Assembly (NCBI RefSeq): GCF_002573715.1
Contig: NZ_PDHM01000018.1
Coordinates: 146,000-209,999, forward strand
Reading direction: 5' to 3'
Length of the DNA stretch: 64,000 nucleotides
Source: Paenibacillus sp. EZ-K15
GTDB taxonomy: Bacteria; Bacillota; Bacilli; Paenibacillales; Paenibacillaceae
Shown here: positions 35,465-43,259 of the stretch, in pieces
How positions within the stretch are numbered: position 1 is the stretch's first letter
Layout of the letters: every line of letters starts with the position of its first letter
The notes under the pieces: model-generated
Database searches by the model: none
Told to the model about the DNA's origin: nothing
The model's input: the letters and a program-made list of their open reading frames with translations, nothing else
Position numbers and translations under genes: made by a program

Positions 35465-36724
35465 CTATTGTAATTTTTGAATCCGGTCCCATTGGCTTAC
35501 GATATCCGTCACGCGTACACCAAAGTTCTCATCGATGACAACGACCTCGCCTTTGGCAATCAGTTTATGATTGACAAGGATGTCTACAGGCTCACCGGCA
35601 AGCTTGTCCAGCTCGATGATCGAACCTTGTGACATTTCCAGGATATCCTTAATTTGCTTTTGAGTCCTCCCTAATTCTACGGTGACTTTAAGAGGAATGT
35701 CCATCAGTAAGTTCAGATTGTTTTCATCCACCTGGGTGTAAGGCGCAGATTGCAGATTAGCGAACTGTACGGGCTGTACATTCACATTGCGATTCGGCAT
35801 GCCGCCATACTGTTGCGGCTGCCCTTGGTAAGGCATCTGCGGCTGTCCATATGGCATGGATTGCGGGATCTGTCCTCCCTGTCCTTGCACTGGCTGGCCG
35901 TAGCCTTGTCCGTAGTCGAATCCTTGGCCCATGTCATTGCCATTAACAGGGTTAGCCAGTGCTTGAGCTGGTTCCTGTGTACTGACAGGTGCTTCCACCG
36001 TCGGCGCGGCTTCCTGCTTCGCAGGCTGCGGCTCTTCCGTCCCGTTGATAAGCATGTGAACCATATCCTTGGAAAAATGAACGGGAAGCAGCTGCATAAT
36101 GGTTGAATCAATAAGGTCACCGATAATTAATCGGAATGAAATCTTAATCAGTGTTTCATCCGGCGGAAGGTTGTTAACCCCTTCACCATTCGCCATGTTC
36201 AGAATGTCAATGCCTGGCGGCGATATATTGACAAACCGGTTGAAAATCGTTGACATGCTCGTTGCGGAAGAGCCCATCATCTGGTTCATCGCTTCCTGAA
36301 CGGCACTGATATGAATCTCGTTGAGTTCCTCTTCCACGGGGTTGCCTTCCCCGCCTAACATCAGATCAGCAATGACCTGAGCATCACGTGTTTTAATGAC
36401 TAGAGAGTTAATTCCTTCAAATCCATCCACATAAGTAACATGTACCGCTACATGCGGCTTCGGAAATTCTTCTTCAAACTCGCTTCGCTTAATGATCGAC
36501 ACTTTGGGTGTCGTGATATCCACTTTTTTGCCCAGCAAGGTAGACAGAGCGGTTGCAGCACTTCCAAAGGTTATGTTACCAATCTCACCAAGCGCGTCCT
36601 GCTCTAGAGGTGTTAATACATCATCGACAGTCGCCGCCGAAGGAATTGATGCTGGTGATGCCATTTCCGACTGTTTTAACAAAGCGTCGATTTCTTCCTG
36701 GGATAAATAGTCTTTACTCGTCAA
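35465..36724 (-). CDS. fliY: Flagellar motor switch phosphatase FliY
   Basis: FliY is a switch component that also dephosphorylates CheY-P. Order: N-terminal CheY-binding peptide (SQEEIDALLKQ), CheC-like domain with EQDALGEIGNITFG and a second E-x2-N helix (VQEAMNQMMGSSATS), a long linker, and a C-terminal FliN/SpoA domain (about 335-415, LNLLMDIPLKVTVELGRT). The 419 residues exceed the 378 of B. subtilis because of a Gly/Gln/Tyr/Pro-rich linker (about 250-325). The TTG at 36724, nine bases after AAGGAG, overlaps fliM by 11 bases. Confidence 0.95.
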   Translation of the reverse strand: MTSKDYLSQEEIDALLKQSEMASPASIPSAATVDDVLTPLEQDALGEIGNITFGSAATALSTLLGKKVDITTPKVSIIKRSEFEEEFPKPHVAVHVTYVDGFEGINSLVIKTRDAQVIADLMLGGEGNPVEEELNEIHISAVQEAMNQMMGSSATSMSTIFNRFVNISPPGIDILNMANGEGVNNLPPDETLIKISFRLIIGDLIDSTIMQLLPVHFSKDMVHMLINGTEEPQPAKQEAAPTVEAPVSTQEPAQALANPVNGNDMGQGFDYGQGYGQPVQGQGGQIPQSMPYGQPQMPYQGQPQQYGGMPNRNVNVQPVQFANLQSAPYTQVDENNLNLLMDIPLKVTVELGRTQKQIKDILEMSQGSIIELDKLAGEPVDILVNHKLIAKGEVVVIDENFGVRVTDIVSQWDRIQKLQ

Positions 36725-37712
36725 ATTCTTCAGCTCCTTCGATGACAATTTCATCGATTTGTACAGCAACCCGGTCTTTTATCGTTCCGGGACTGCCAAT
36801 AAACTTTAATCTGTCCCCAACCTTTATGGAAAGTCCATCATGCATCGGTTTGTTTAATGAGATGACGTCGCCGACACTCAGTCCTAAAAATTCGGACACG
36901 GTAAGCTGTGAAACGCCCAGCTCGGCAACAATCGGAAGCTTGGCTTTACTTACACGCTGCTTAAGAGCATCTACTTCCTCTGGAACACTCGCTTTTTTCT
37001 CCGAGATAAACCACTGATGCGCCGATAGCTTGGACATGATCGGTTCCAGCACCACATGCGGGATACACAGATTAATCATCCCCGTGGTATCGCCGATTTT
37101 GGTGCTAAGGGAAATTAGCGCAATGGTTTCGTTCGGAGAAACGATCTGCATAAATTGTGGATTCGTTTCCAATGCTTCAAGGCGCGGTGAGATGTCCAGC
37201 ACCGTTTTCCACGCTTCCTGCAGACTATCGAATGCCCGGCTGAAAATGCGCTCCATGATGATTGTCTCGATTTCGGTCATCGAGCTGACGGAAGAAGGAG
37301 CAATGCCCGTTCCTCCCAGCAAACGGTCCAGCATCGCGTAAGCAATGTTCGGATGGACCTCAAGCACCATGCGCCCGACAAGCGGTTCCGCCTCGAATAT
37401 ATTAAGAACTGTCATTTTGGGTATGGAACGAATAAATTCATCATATGGAAGCTGTTCAACCTGCACCACATTGATTTGCACAAAAGTACGTAATTGCGCT
37501 GAGAAATAAGTGGTCAAATATCGTGCAAAATTCTCGTGAATGCGGGTCAAGCTTCGAATATGATCCTTGGAAAACCGGAGTGCCCTCTTAAAATCATAAG
37601 AACGAATTTTCTTTTGCGTTTCCTCTTTTTTCAGTTCTTCAGCATCCATTTCCCCTGAAGAGAGAGCGGCCAATAAGGCATCGATCTCATTCTGCGATAA
37701 AACATCAACCAT
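36714..37712 (-). CDS. fliM: Flagellar motor switch protein FliM
   Basis: FliM forms the middle of the C-ring and receives CheY-P. The 332-residue protein has the N-terminal CheY-binding motif LSQNEIDALLAALSSGE, a CheC-like middle domain without the phosphatase residues, and a C-terminal SpoA domain (SQLTVSEFLGLSVGDVISLN). ATG 37712 follows GGGGGTGAG. Confidence 0.97.
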   Translation of the reverse strand: MVDVLSQNEIDALLAALSSGEMDAEELKKEETQKKIRSYDFKRALRFSKDHIRSLTRIHENFARYLTTYFSAQLRTFVQINVVQVEQLPYDEFIRSIPKMTVLNIFEAEPLVGRMVLEVHPNIAYAMLDRLLGGTGIAPSSVSSMTEIETIIMERIFSRAFDSLQEAWKTVLDISPRLEALETNPQFMQIVSPNETIALISLSTKIGDTTGMINLCIPHVVLEPIMSKLSAHQWFISEKKASVPEEVDALKQRVSKAKLPIVAELGVSQLTVSEFLGLSVGDVISLNKPMHDGLSIKVGDRLKFIGSPGTIKDRVAVQIDEIVIEGAEEFDE

Positions 37713-37747
37713 CTACTCACCCCCTTACAGGTCGTCCGACGAACAGT

Positions 37748-38212
37748 CTAGATACCTACGATCATTACATCTGTCATTTCGATTTGAATCAACTGCCCGG
37801 ACGTTAACGACTTATTGATCAGGTTCTGCAGCTTGCCAATAAACTGTTCGCGCCCTTTGGAGTCATTAAGCAACTCGGGTTTCGTGTCGGCCAACGTTTT
37901 GATAATAATCGGTTTGATTTTAATCTCCTTGATTTTGTCGAATTCTTCCTTTGCTTTTTTGTCATTAAGCTGAAAAGCAAAGGCCATCTGGGCAATATAT
38001 TCAGGATCTGCGAGATTCGTCTTGATCCCGGTGATTTCCGAGGTCATCTTGACGATCTCATCGGCTGATAACTTGGATAAAGCCGCTGCATTAGCCGAAA
38101 CCTGACTTTTACCGTTATCGCCAAGCAGTTTGTCCGACAACAGGAAGATCGCCACAACAATCAGCGTAATAGACAACAGGATCGTAACTAACCAGGGGAG
38201 CATCTTTTTCAT
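37748..38212 (-). CDS. fliL: Flagellar basal body-associated protein FliL
   Basis: FliL surrounds the stator units and supports their function. The 154-residue protein has one N-terminal membrane helix (about 6-27) and a periplasm-side domain. Its C-terminus (SGQLIQIEMTDVMIV) is typical of the family. The ATG overlaps the swrD stop (ATGA). Confidence 0.93.
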   Translation of the reverse strand: MKKMLPWLVTILLSITLIVVAIFLLSDKLLGDNGKSQVSANAAALSKLSADEIVKMTSEITGIKTNLADPEYIAQMAFAFQLNDKKAKEEFDKIKEIKIKPIIIKTLADTKPELLNDSKGREQFIGKLQNLINKSLTSGQLIQIEMTDVMIVGI

Positions 38213-38433
38213 GAAGGTTCCTCCAATTGCTGCACTTTAATGGTAGCTTGATGAATGCCTACCTCGTGATGATACGCCTTAACGGAAGCGATGATTTCAT
38301 TTGCACTTTCAAGCACAATCATGCGTTTTCCATTAATCAATGTAATGTAGGTGTCAGGAGTCTCCTCAACCATTTCTATCAACAGCGCGTTAAGCCACAA
38401 CTGCGAACCATTTAACCTCGTTACCGATATCAT
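38209..38433 (-). CDS. swrD: Swarming motility protein SwrD (FlbD family)
   Basis: SwrD increases flagellar motor power and is needed for swarming in B. subtilis. The 74 residues show the FlbD-family pattern: MISVTRLNGSQLWLNALLIE, then TPDTYITLINGKRMIVLES. ATG 38433 has AAGGAGG eight bases upstream. A GC-rich hairpin at 38454-38477 lies just upstream of this ribosome binding site. Confidence 0.93.
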   Translation of the reverse strand: MISVTRLNGSQLWLNALLIEMVEETPDTYITLINGKRMIVLESANEIIASVKAYHHEVGIHQATIKVQQLEEPS

Positions 38434-38453
38434 GGACAGCCTCCTTGTTTAAT

Positions 38454-38477
38454 GAGGGAGGGGGCTCCCCCTCCCTC
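38454..38477 (-). other. GC-rich hairpin between flgE and swrD
   Basis: An essentially perfect GAGGGAGGGG / CCCCTCCCTC stem with a four-base loop lies between the flgE stop and the swrD ribosome binding site. No U-tract follows, so it is not a standard terminator. It may protect the 3' end of the upstream message or modulate swrD translation (inference). Confidence 0.7.
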
Positions 38478-38484
38478 TCCATCC

Positions 38485-39309
38485 TTATCGTTTCAGATTG
38501 ACAACTTCTTGAAGCACTTCGTCCGAAGTCGTGATAATCCGGGAGTTGGCTTGGAAGCCGCGCTGAGCAACGATCATTTCAGAGAATTCGCCTGTCAGGT
38601 CAACGTTGGACATTTCGAGCTGACCGGCAATAATCGCACCAGTTCCTTCTTCAGCATTATTCCCTTCAAACATAACGGCATCCAGATCGCCATCAGGAAC
38701 TGCATTCAGGGTCACGCGATACATATTGCCGCCGATTTTCTCAAGACCTTCCGGATTCGGTACTTTCGCAACGCCAATGATGGCTCCCTCTTCCGTTGAT
38801 CCGTCACTCATCTTCTGAATAATGGCGCCGTTTTGCGCAATCGTGAATGCTGTTACATCATCGCCCAACTGGATAGGCTCACCTGTCGCATCGAGAACAA
38901 GCATACCGTCAGACGTTACCAGGTTACGCGCTACGTCCACATGGAAATCGCCTGCACGGGTCAAGAAAGGCACATCTTGATCCTCACTAAGCTTCACCAT
39001 GAAAAAACCGTCTCCGTCGATTCTCAGGTCCGTTGGATTCGGAGACATCATCGCGCTGCCTGGGGTATGCATGGTATCAATCGAACCGATCGATACACCA
39101 AGACCAACCTGCTTTGCGTTTACACCACCGGATGGATCGTCGGTTCCCGGCGTGACACCGGACATCGTTTGACTTAGTACGTCTTTAAACATCACTCGTC
39201 CCGCTTTAAACCCAACCGTGTTTACGTTAGCAATGTTATTACCAATGACATCAAGCTTGGTTTGGAAACCTCTCATTCCGGAAATACCGGAATACATGGA
39301 TCTTAACAT
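38485..39309 (-). CDS. flgE: Flagellar hook protein FlgE (FlgG-like short form)
   Basis: Rod, hook and basal-body proteins share the N-terminal ANVNTVGFKAGR-type motif and a C-terminal coiled coil; both are present here (DVIGNNIANVNTVGFKAG; SNVDLTGEFSEMIVAQRGFQ). The 274 residues are close to B. subtilis FlgE (264), once named FlgG. Its position after flgD identifies it as the hook protein. ATG 39309 follows AGGAGG. Confidence 0.93.
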   Translation of the reverse strand: MLRSMYSGISGMRGFQTKLDVIGNNIANVNTVGFKAGRVMFKDVLSQTMSGVTPGTDDPSGGVNAKQVGLGVSIGSIDTMHTPGSAMMSPNPTDLRIDGDGFFMVKLSEDQDVPFLTRAGDFHVDVARNLVTSDGMLVLDATGEPIQLGDDVTAFTIAQNGAIIQKMSDGSTEEGAIIGVAKVPNPEGLEKIGGNMYRVTLNAVPDGDLDAVMFEGNNAEEGTGAIIAGQLEMSNVDLTGEFSEMIVAQRGFQANSRIITTSDEVLQEVVNLKR

Positions 39310-39383
39310 CGATTTTCCTCCTTTTGTTATGGACCGCTTCTGTCGATCAGCGGCCGCCTGGCTTCCTCACGGGCCAGCCAGAT

Positions 39384-39773
39384 TTATGAAATAATAACTG
39401 CACTATCAATTTGCGTAAATACGTTATCCTTCATCGCTTTTCCATCCATTGCAGTGACCACGGTCCGATTCGGAATATTCACAATCAGAGCCATATCTTT
39501 CATCAAAATGAGAGATTCCTTGCTCCCCTTCGCTGCAGCTTTGTCCACAGCGCTCTGGATCTGCGCAAGCTGATCACTCTTCAATTCAATGCCGCGCTGC
39601 TGAAGTCTCTTCGCCGCATGGTTGCTGATTTTAAGAAGATTCTCACTTAAGAGTTCCTGAAACGTGCCCGCGGGTGGATTTACCAGAGCTTGTGCTGGTT
39701 TTCGTTCATTGTGAAGCGCTGCGGGATGTATTTTTCCAGGGTATAAATGGCCTATCATCATGCGGTCACTCAT
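39384..39773 (-). CDS. Flagellar operon protein (TIGR02530 family)
   Basis: This 129-residue protein belongs to the small flagellar operon family found between flgD and flgE in many Firmicutes. Visible features are SNHAAKRLQQRGIELKSDQ and the C-terminal segment LIVNIPNRTVVTAMDG. No membrane segment is present. Its ATG overlaps the flgD stop (ATGA). The function is unknown; a role in hook assembly is inferred from position. Confidence 0.85.
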   Translation of the reverse strand: MSDRMMIGHLYPGKIHPAALHNERKPAQALVNPPAGTFQELLSENLLKISNHAAKRLQQRGIELKSDQLAQIQSAVDKAAAKGSKESLILMKDMALIVNIPNRTVVTAMDGKAMKDNVFTQIDSAVIIS

Positions 39774-40423
39774 GGCGCTGTTCCCCCAGGCTCTTCTCCC
39801 CCTTGTCCGGGATCTCCGGCTTCAGGAACTGACGGATCGGGATTGCCTGTTTCGGGTACGGAAGGATCCGGATTGTTTGTTACAGGATCTGTTGGGCCCT
39901 GATTACTGGTGTCAGGTACAGAAGGACCCGGATTGTTTATTTCAGGATCTGTCGGACCTGAATTCAATGCATCTGGATCATTCTCGGTTACAGCGTTCTC
40001 GATTTTCACAATCTGGTCAAGCGATACTTCACTGTCACCGACTTTGGCATAATGGACGCCTTCACGAACAATGATGGAATCTACGATACCGCTCTTCATG
40101 ACGGACTCCGAACCATCCTCCGGCTTGAACATCCAGCTGATCTGTTTACCGATCAAACTTGAAGCAGCGCCCAGAGACTGACTCATCGCCGTTAATTGAG
40201 TATTGATATTCATCAGCTGCTCCAGGGAAGTAAACTGGGCCATTTGGGCAATAAACTCCCGGTCCTGCATCGGCTGAAGCGGATCCTGGTGCCTTAATTG
40301 CGTAATCAGGATGCTCAGGAACTGATCCTTTCCAAGCTCCTGGCCGTTTCCGTTTTTACTGCTGACATTCCCTTTAGCATAGTTGGGCCACATATTTTTC
40401 GTAGATACCGGATTAGTTGCCAT
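39770..40423 (-). CDS. flgD: Hook-capping protein FlgD with a repeat-bearing tail
   Basis: FlgD caps the growing hook. The conserved part is GKDQFLSILITQLRHQDPLQ to FTSLEQLMNINTQLT (about 31-77), then a short beta region up to residue 145. Residues 156-205 are five 10-residue units of the type GPTDPEINNP/DPSVPETGNP, followed by a Gly/Glu/Pro end. At 217 residues it is far longer than B. subtilis FlgD (about 140), and the addition is all tail. The stop overlaps the next ATG. Confidence 0.93.
   Translation of the reverse strand: MATNPVSTKNMWPNYAKGNVSSKNGNGQELGKDQFLSILITQLRHQDPLQPMQDREFIAQMAQFTSLEQLMNINTQLTAMSQSLGAASSLIGKQISWMFKPEDGSESVMKSGIVDSIIVREGVHYAKVGDSEVSLDQIVKIENAVTENDPDALNSGPTDPEINNPGPSVPDTSNQGPTDPVTNNPDPSVPETGNPDPSVPEAGDPGQGGEEPGGTAP
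39809..39958 (-). repeat. Five 30-base tandem units in flgD
   Basis: Five imperfect, in-frame 30-base units encode [GD]P[TS][DV]P-x-[TIA]-x-[ND]-[PQ]. Alternate copies resemble each other most, giving an apparent 60-base period over the first four. Length changes by unit gain or loss would stay in frame. Confidence 0.8.
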
Positions 40424-40443
40424 CCAAGCTCACCTCCTCACTG

Positions 40444-41787
40444 TTAGGCTTTCGCGGTAAATGTTCCTGCTTGTACAAGTTCATCGTCGGCTTGATGCTC
40501 AGCAATCCAATCGTTCAATTCTTCCGTCAGATTTGCGGCCAGCACGGCATCATCGGAAGGACTATCCTTCTCCTTTGAGCGGTGCTGCGGCTGCTGCTGG
40601 CCTGATCCAGGCTGACGGCCGTCTTGATAAAGATTCGCATTGGAAGGCTGGCTGCTCTGTGTAACTTCAATTTTCTCGATCTGCAGCCCTTGAGCTTGCA
40701 ATGCGCTTCGAAGCTGTGCCATTTGCTGGTCAATCAGCTCTTTAGCATCCGTCGAACGTGTCATGAACTGGGCGATTAATTGGCCATTCTGCATCGTAAG
40801 TTTGATATCTACTTGACCCAGATGTTCCGGATTCAAGGAGATTCTCGCTTCCGTAAAACCGGTTTGTTTCACGATTTCGAGCTTATTAATAATGAAGGAA
40901 GTCATTTCGCTTCCGAAGTTCTCAACAGGCACCGGCGGAGCTGCAGGCTTTACTGCAACTTGCGTACCTGAACGCAGGGCTAGCTGACCGGCAGTGACCG
41001 TTCCTTGCTCCAACAGCGAATCGCCTTCGTTAATCACGAACTCAGTTGCTGTACCATCAACGTCGGTACTTGTCGTCAGCGATGACCACTTGGCATTCGC
41101 TTGGCCCGTTGTTTGTGATGAAGCCGACTGTCCTGAAGTATTCGTGGATACGTTAGACTGAACAGCATCCGGTTGCTTTTGGGCCAGAATGTTATCAAAA
41201 CTGCCGCTTGCCTTACTCTCCCCGGTCCCTGTTCCTTGACCAAGCAGACTATGGAAAGATTGGACAAGCTGTTTTACAGCAGCTTCGGTAGTCAGATCCA
41301 CCTGACCAGATTTGGTCAGCATCGATGCCAGCTGGCTGATCGTATCCTGTACTGCAAATCGAATGGTCTCCGGTCTGGAAGCCAATGGAGATATCTCATT
41401 CCCATCCGAATTTTCTTGTGCTTGAGGAGAAGCTCCGCTCAGCATAAGATTCGCTTGCGTTAGCCAGTTCTGCAGCTCTTGCAACAAGGATGGATCCTCC
41501 ATTAATGCCTGATCCATGGTGTCCAGCTCCTGCAGCAAACCTTGAAGCAATTCCATCAAGCCTTCAAGTGATGCTTCGGTTTCCGAAGAATACTGCGTTA
41601 GCAAGGATTCCAGCTTGGCAGCGACTTCCGGCGAAGTTGTTGAAGCGCTGTTACCGCTGCTGTTCATCTGGTAAGCCAGTGTCGCATCAAAGGAAACAGC
41701 CGCTGTCGCTTGACCCGCCGCGCTTGTCTTTCCGCTTCCCGAGGGACTGCTCACGGATGGAGACATGTTTTGTACCGTTATTGTCAT
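40444..41787 (-). CDS. fliK: Flagellar hook-length control protein FliK
   Basis: FliK measures the hook and triggers the FlhB switch. The 447-residue protein has a long Ser/Gln/Thr-rich N-terminal ruler and the conserved Flg_hook domain (about 310-390: ARISLNPEHLGQVDIKLTMQ, LIDQQMAQLRSALQAQGLQI). ATG 41787 follows GGAGGTGA. It lies between motE and flgD, as in Bacillus. Confidence 0.93.
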   Translation of the reverse strand: MTITVQNMSPSVSSPSGSGKTSAAGQATAAVSFDATLAYQMNSSGNSASTTSPEVAAKLESLLTQYSSETEASLEGLMELLQGLLQELDTMDQALMEDPSLLQELQNWLTQANLMLSGASPQAQENSDGNEISPLASRPETIRFAVQDTISQLASMLTKSGQVDLTTEAAVKQLVQSFHSLLGQGTGTGESKASGSFDNILAQKQPDAVQSNVSTNTSGQSASSQTTGQANAKWSSLTTSTDVDGTATEFVINEGDSLLEQGTVTAGQLALRSGTQVAVKPAAPPVPVENFGSEMTSFIINKLEIVKQTGFTEARISLNPEHLGQVDIKLTMQNGQLIAQFMTRSTDAKELIDQQMAQLRSALQAQGLQIEKIEVTQSSQPSNANLYQDGRQPGSGQQQPQHRSKEKDSPSDDAVLAANLTEELNDWIAEHQADDELVQAGTFTAKA

Positions 41788-41834
41788 CGTCTTATTTCAC
41801 CTCCTTTCCTGGGGATGGAGATTCATTTCAGAGC

Positions 41835-42761
41835 TTATTTAGAGCCCATCAGGCGATTCAATATCTTTGCTGCCAGCTCCGCATCTTTCGAGGACATCGC
41901 ATTTAAAATCCGTGAACGAGTAGCATCATCCACTGTATTTAAAATGGTCATGGTCTTAGCGGGACTGATCTTGTACGTTTGCATCAGCAGCTCGGCAGCG
42001 TTGGCGGGTGTCATTCCGGCAAAGGTCTGATTCAACTGGTTTTTATCCAGATTGTCGGATGACTTCTTCTGCGCTGCCTCCGTTTCGTTCTTCTTGAGTC
42101 TGGATTGCAAAGCCGCGATGGCCAAATCTTCAGAAGTCTCAGCATCTTTAAGCATCATGGTTGCATCCGCTGCCGTTTTCGGATCCATTTTCTGCAGAAT
42201 GGCAACCCGGTTGCTGCTCTTCATCTGACTAAGCATAAGCACCAGTTCTTCCTGCGTAAGGTTTTGCATAATCGGTGCGGCTTTGCTTGGACTCATGTCG
42301 GCGTAGAGCTTGGACAGTTCACGAATCTGCTTGGTATACGCGTCTTCCTCTTCTGTCTCACCGCTTGTCGGTGTGCTCTGCATCGAATCAATCTGGGTTT
42401 CCAGCTCTTTCACCTTGTTTTCCTGTGCTGCCTTTTGCTCTGATACTTCATTTAATGTTTCTTCGCGTTCGGCAAGCTGCTTCTTGAGTTCAACAATCGT
42501 TGCTTCCGCGCTTTCTTCCTGCTGCTTCGCTTCTTTGAGTTTCTGCTCTTCCGGGGTCAGCACCGGATCCGGGACCCAGTTCTTGATAACCGGAATTTTA
42601 TTAGCTACATCGATTAGTCCATCCCGCACATCGGCTCTAAAAAATACGGCAAGCGCCCCGAGCAGAACAATCGTGAATATAGCAGGTACCAAAATCAACA
42701 GTATCCGTTCAAATCCTCCGCCTGATTCTTCCTTATCAAGCGGCATGTCTTTTCGTGCCAC
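41835..42761 (-). CDS. motE: MotE family flagellar protein (YlxF)
   Basis: The 308-residue protein has a membrane helix (about 20-42), a coiled coil (about 75-130) and a C-terminal MgtE-N-like helical domain (LYADMSPSKAAPIMQNLTQE, AGMTPANAAELLMQTYKISP). MotE proteins act as chaperones for the MotC stator protein in alphaproteobacteria; the Bacillus role is less clear. GTG 42761 is seven bases after GGAGG and is preferred over an ATG that abuts it. Confidence 0.85.
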   Translation of the reverse strand: MARKDMPLDKEESGGGFERILLILVPAIFTIVLLGALAVFFRADVRDGLIDVANKIPVIKNWVPDPVLTPEEQKLKEAKQQEESAEATIVELKKQLAEREETLNEVSEQKAAQENKVKELETQIDSMQSTPTSGETEEEDAYTKQIRELSKLYADMSPSKAAPIMQNLTQEELVLMLSQMKSSNRVAILQKMDPKTAADATMMLKDAETSEDLAIAALQSRLKKNETEAAQKKSSDNLDKNQLNQTFAGMTPANAAELLMQTYKISPAKTMTILNTVDDATRSRILNAMSSKDAELAAKILNRLMGSK

Positions 42762-42806
42762 TCTCATTCCTCCTTCGCGGTCATAACCCTTCGGTGTTTG
42801 CAAACC

Positions 42807-43250
42807 TTATCGGGCTTTGATCGCAAAACGTACCGTCGCCATTTCGTCCAGCTCGTTTTGTTCCCGAAGGAGACTTTCATGCCGGAACTTTTCTTGGGAT
42901 TTATCTCTTGCCTTTAACCACACTTTTTCGTCAAGCATCTTATCAGACAATACCTTTTGTTTCTTCGTTACATTGACATGAGCGATTCGTATGTCATCCC
43001 GTTTCCGCTCAATGCATTCTTCCAAGTACTCTGCATATACCTGAATGTTTCGGATCTCAGCAACCGGCACGCATCGCGATGCCACCTCCTGCTGAGCGCG
43101 ATACATTTGATCCCGCATCTCATACAGCTCATTCAGACTTTTCTCTTCTGCCTGCAGCTTCCCGATGGCACTTGACAGCATCCATTCGGCTTGCGTTTTC
43201 TCGTTGCTTTTCAGGTCTACGATTTTCTGGAATGCATAATGAAATTTCAT
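42807..43250 (-). CDS. fliJ: Flagellar export chaperone FliJ
   Basis: FliJ is a coiled-coil protein that sits in the FliI ATPase ring and escorts export chaperones. The 147 residues are almost entirely helical, with FHYAFQKIVDLKSNEKTQAE at the N-terminus. ATG 43250 is a few bases after fliI, with AAGGAGATGA in the fliI 3' end. Confidence 0.92.
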   Translation of the reverse strand: MKFHYAFQKIVDLKSNEKTQAEWMLSSAIGKLQAEEKSLNELYEMRDQMYRAQQEVASRCVPVAEIRNIQVYAEYLEECIERKRDDIRIAHVNVTKKQKVLSDKMLDEKVWLKARDKSQEKFRHESLLREQNELDEMATVRFAIKAR

Positions 43251-43259
43251 TCTTCAAAG

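Noticed and set aside
38454..38477. Terminator between flgE and swrD
   Set aside because: The stem is strong, but no U-run follows and the downstream flagellar genes lack a new promoter.
39809..39958. CRISPR-like repeats
   Set aside because: The units are contiguous, coding, in frame and diverged, without spacers.
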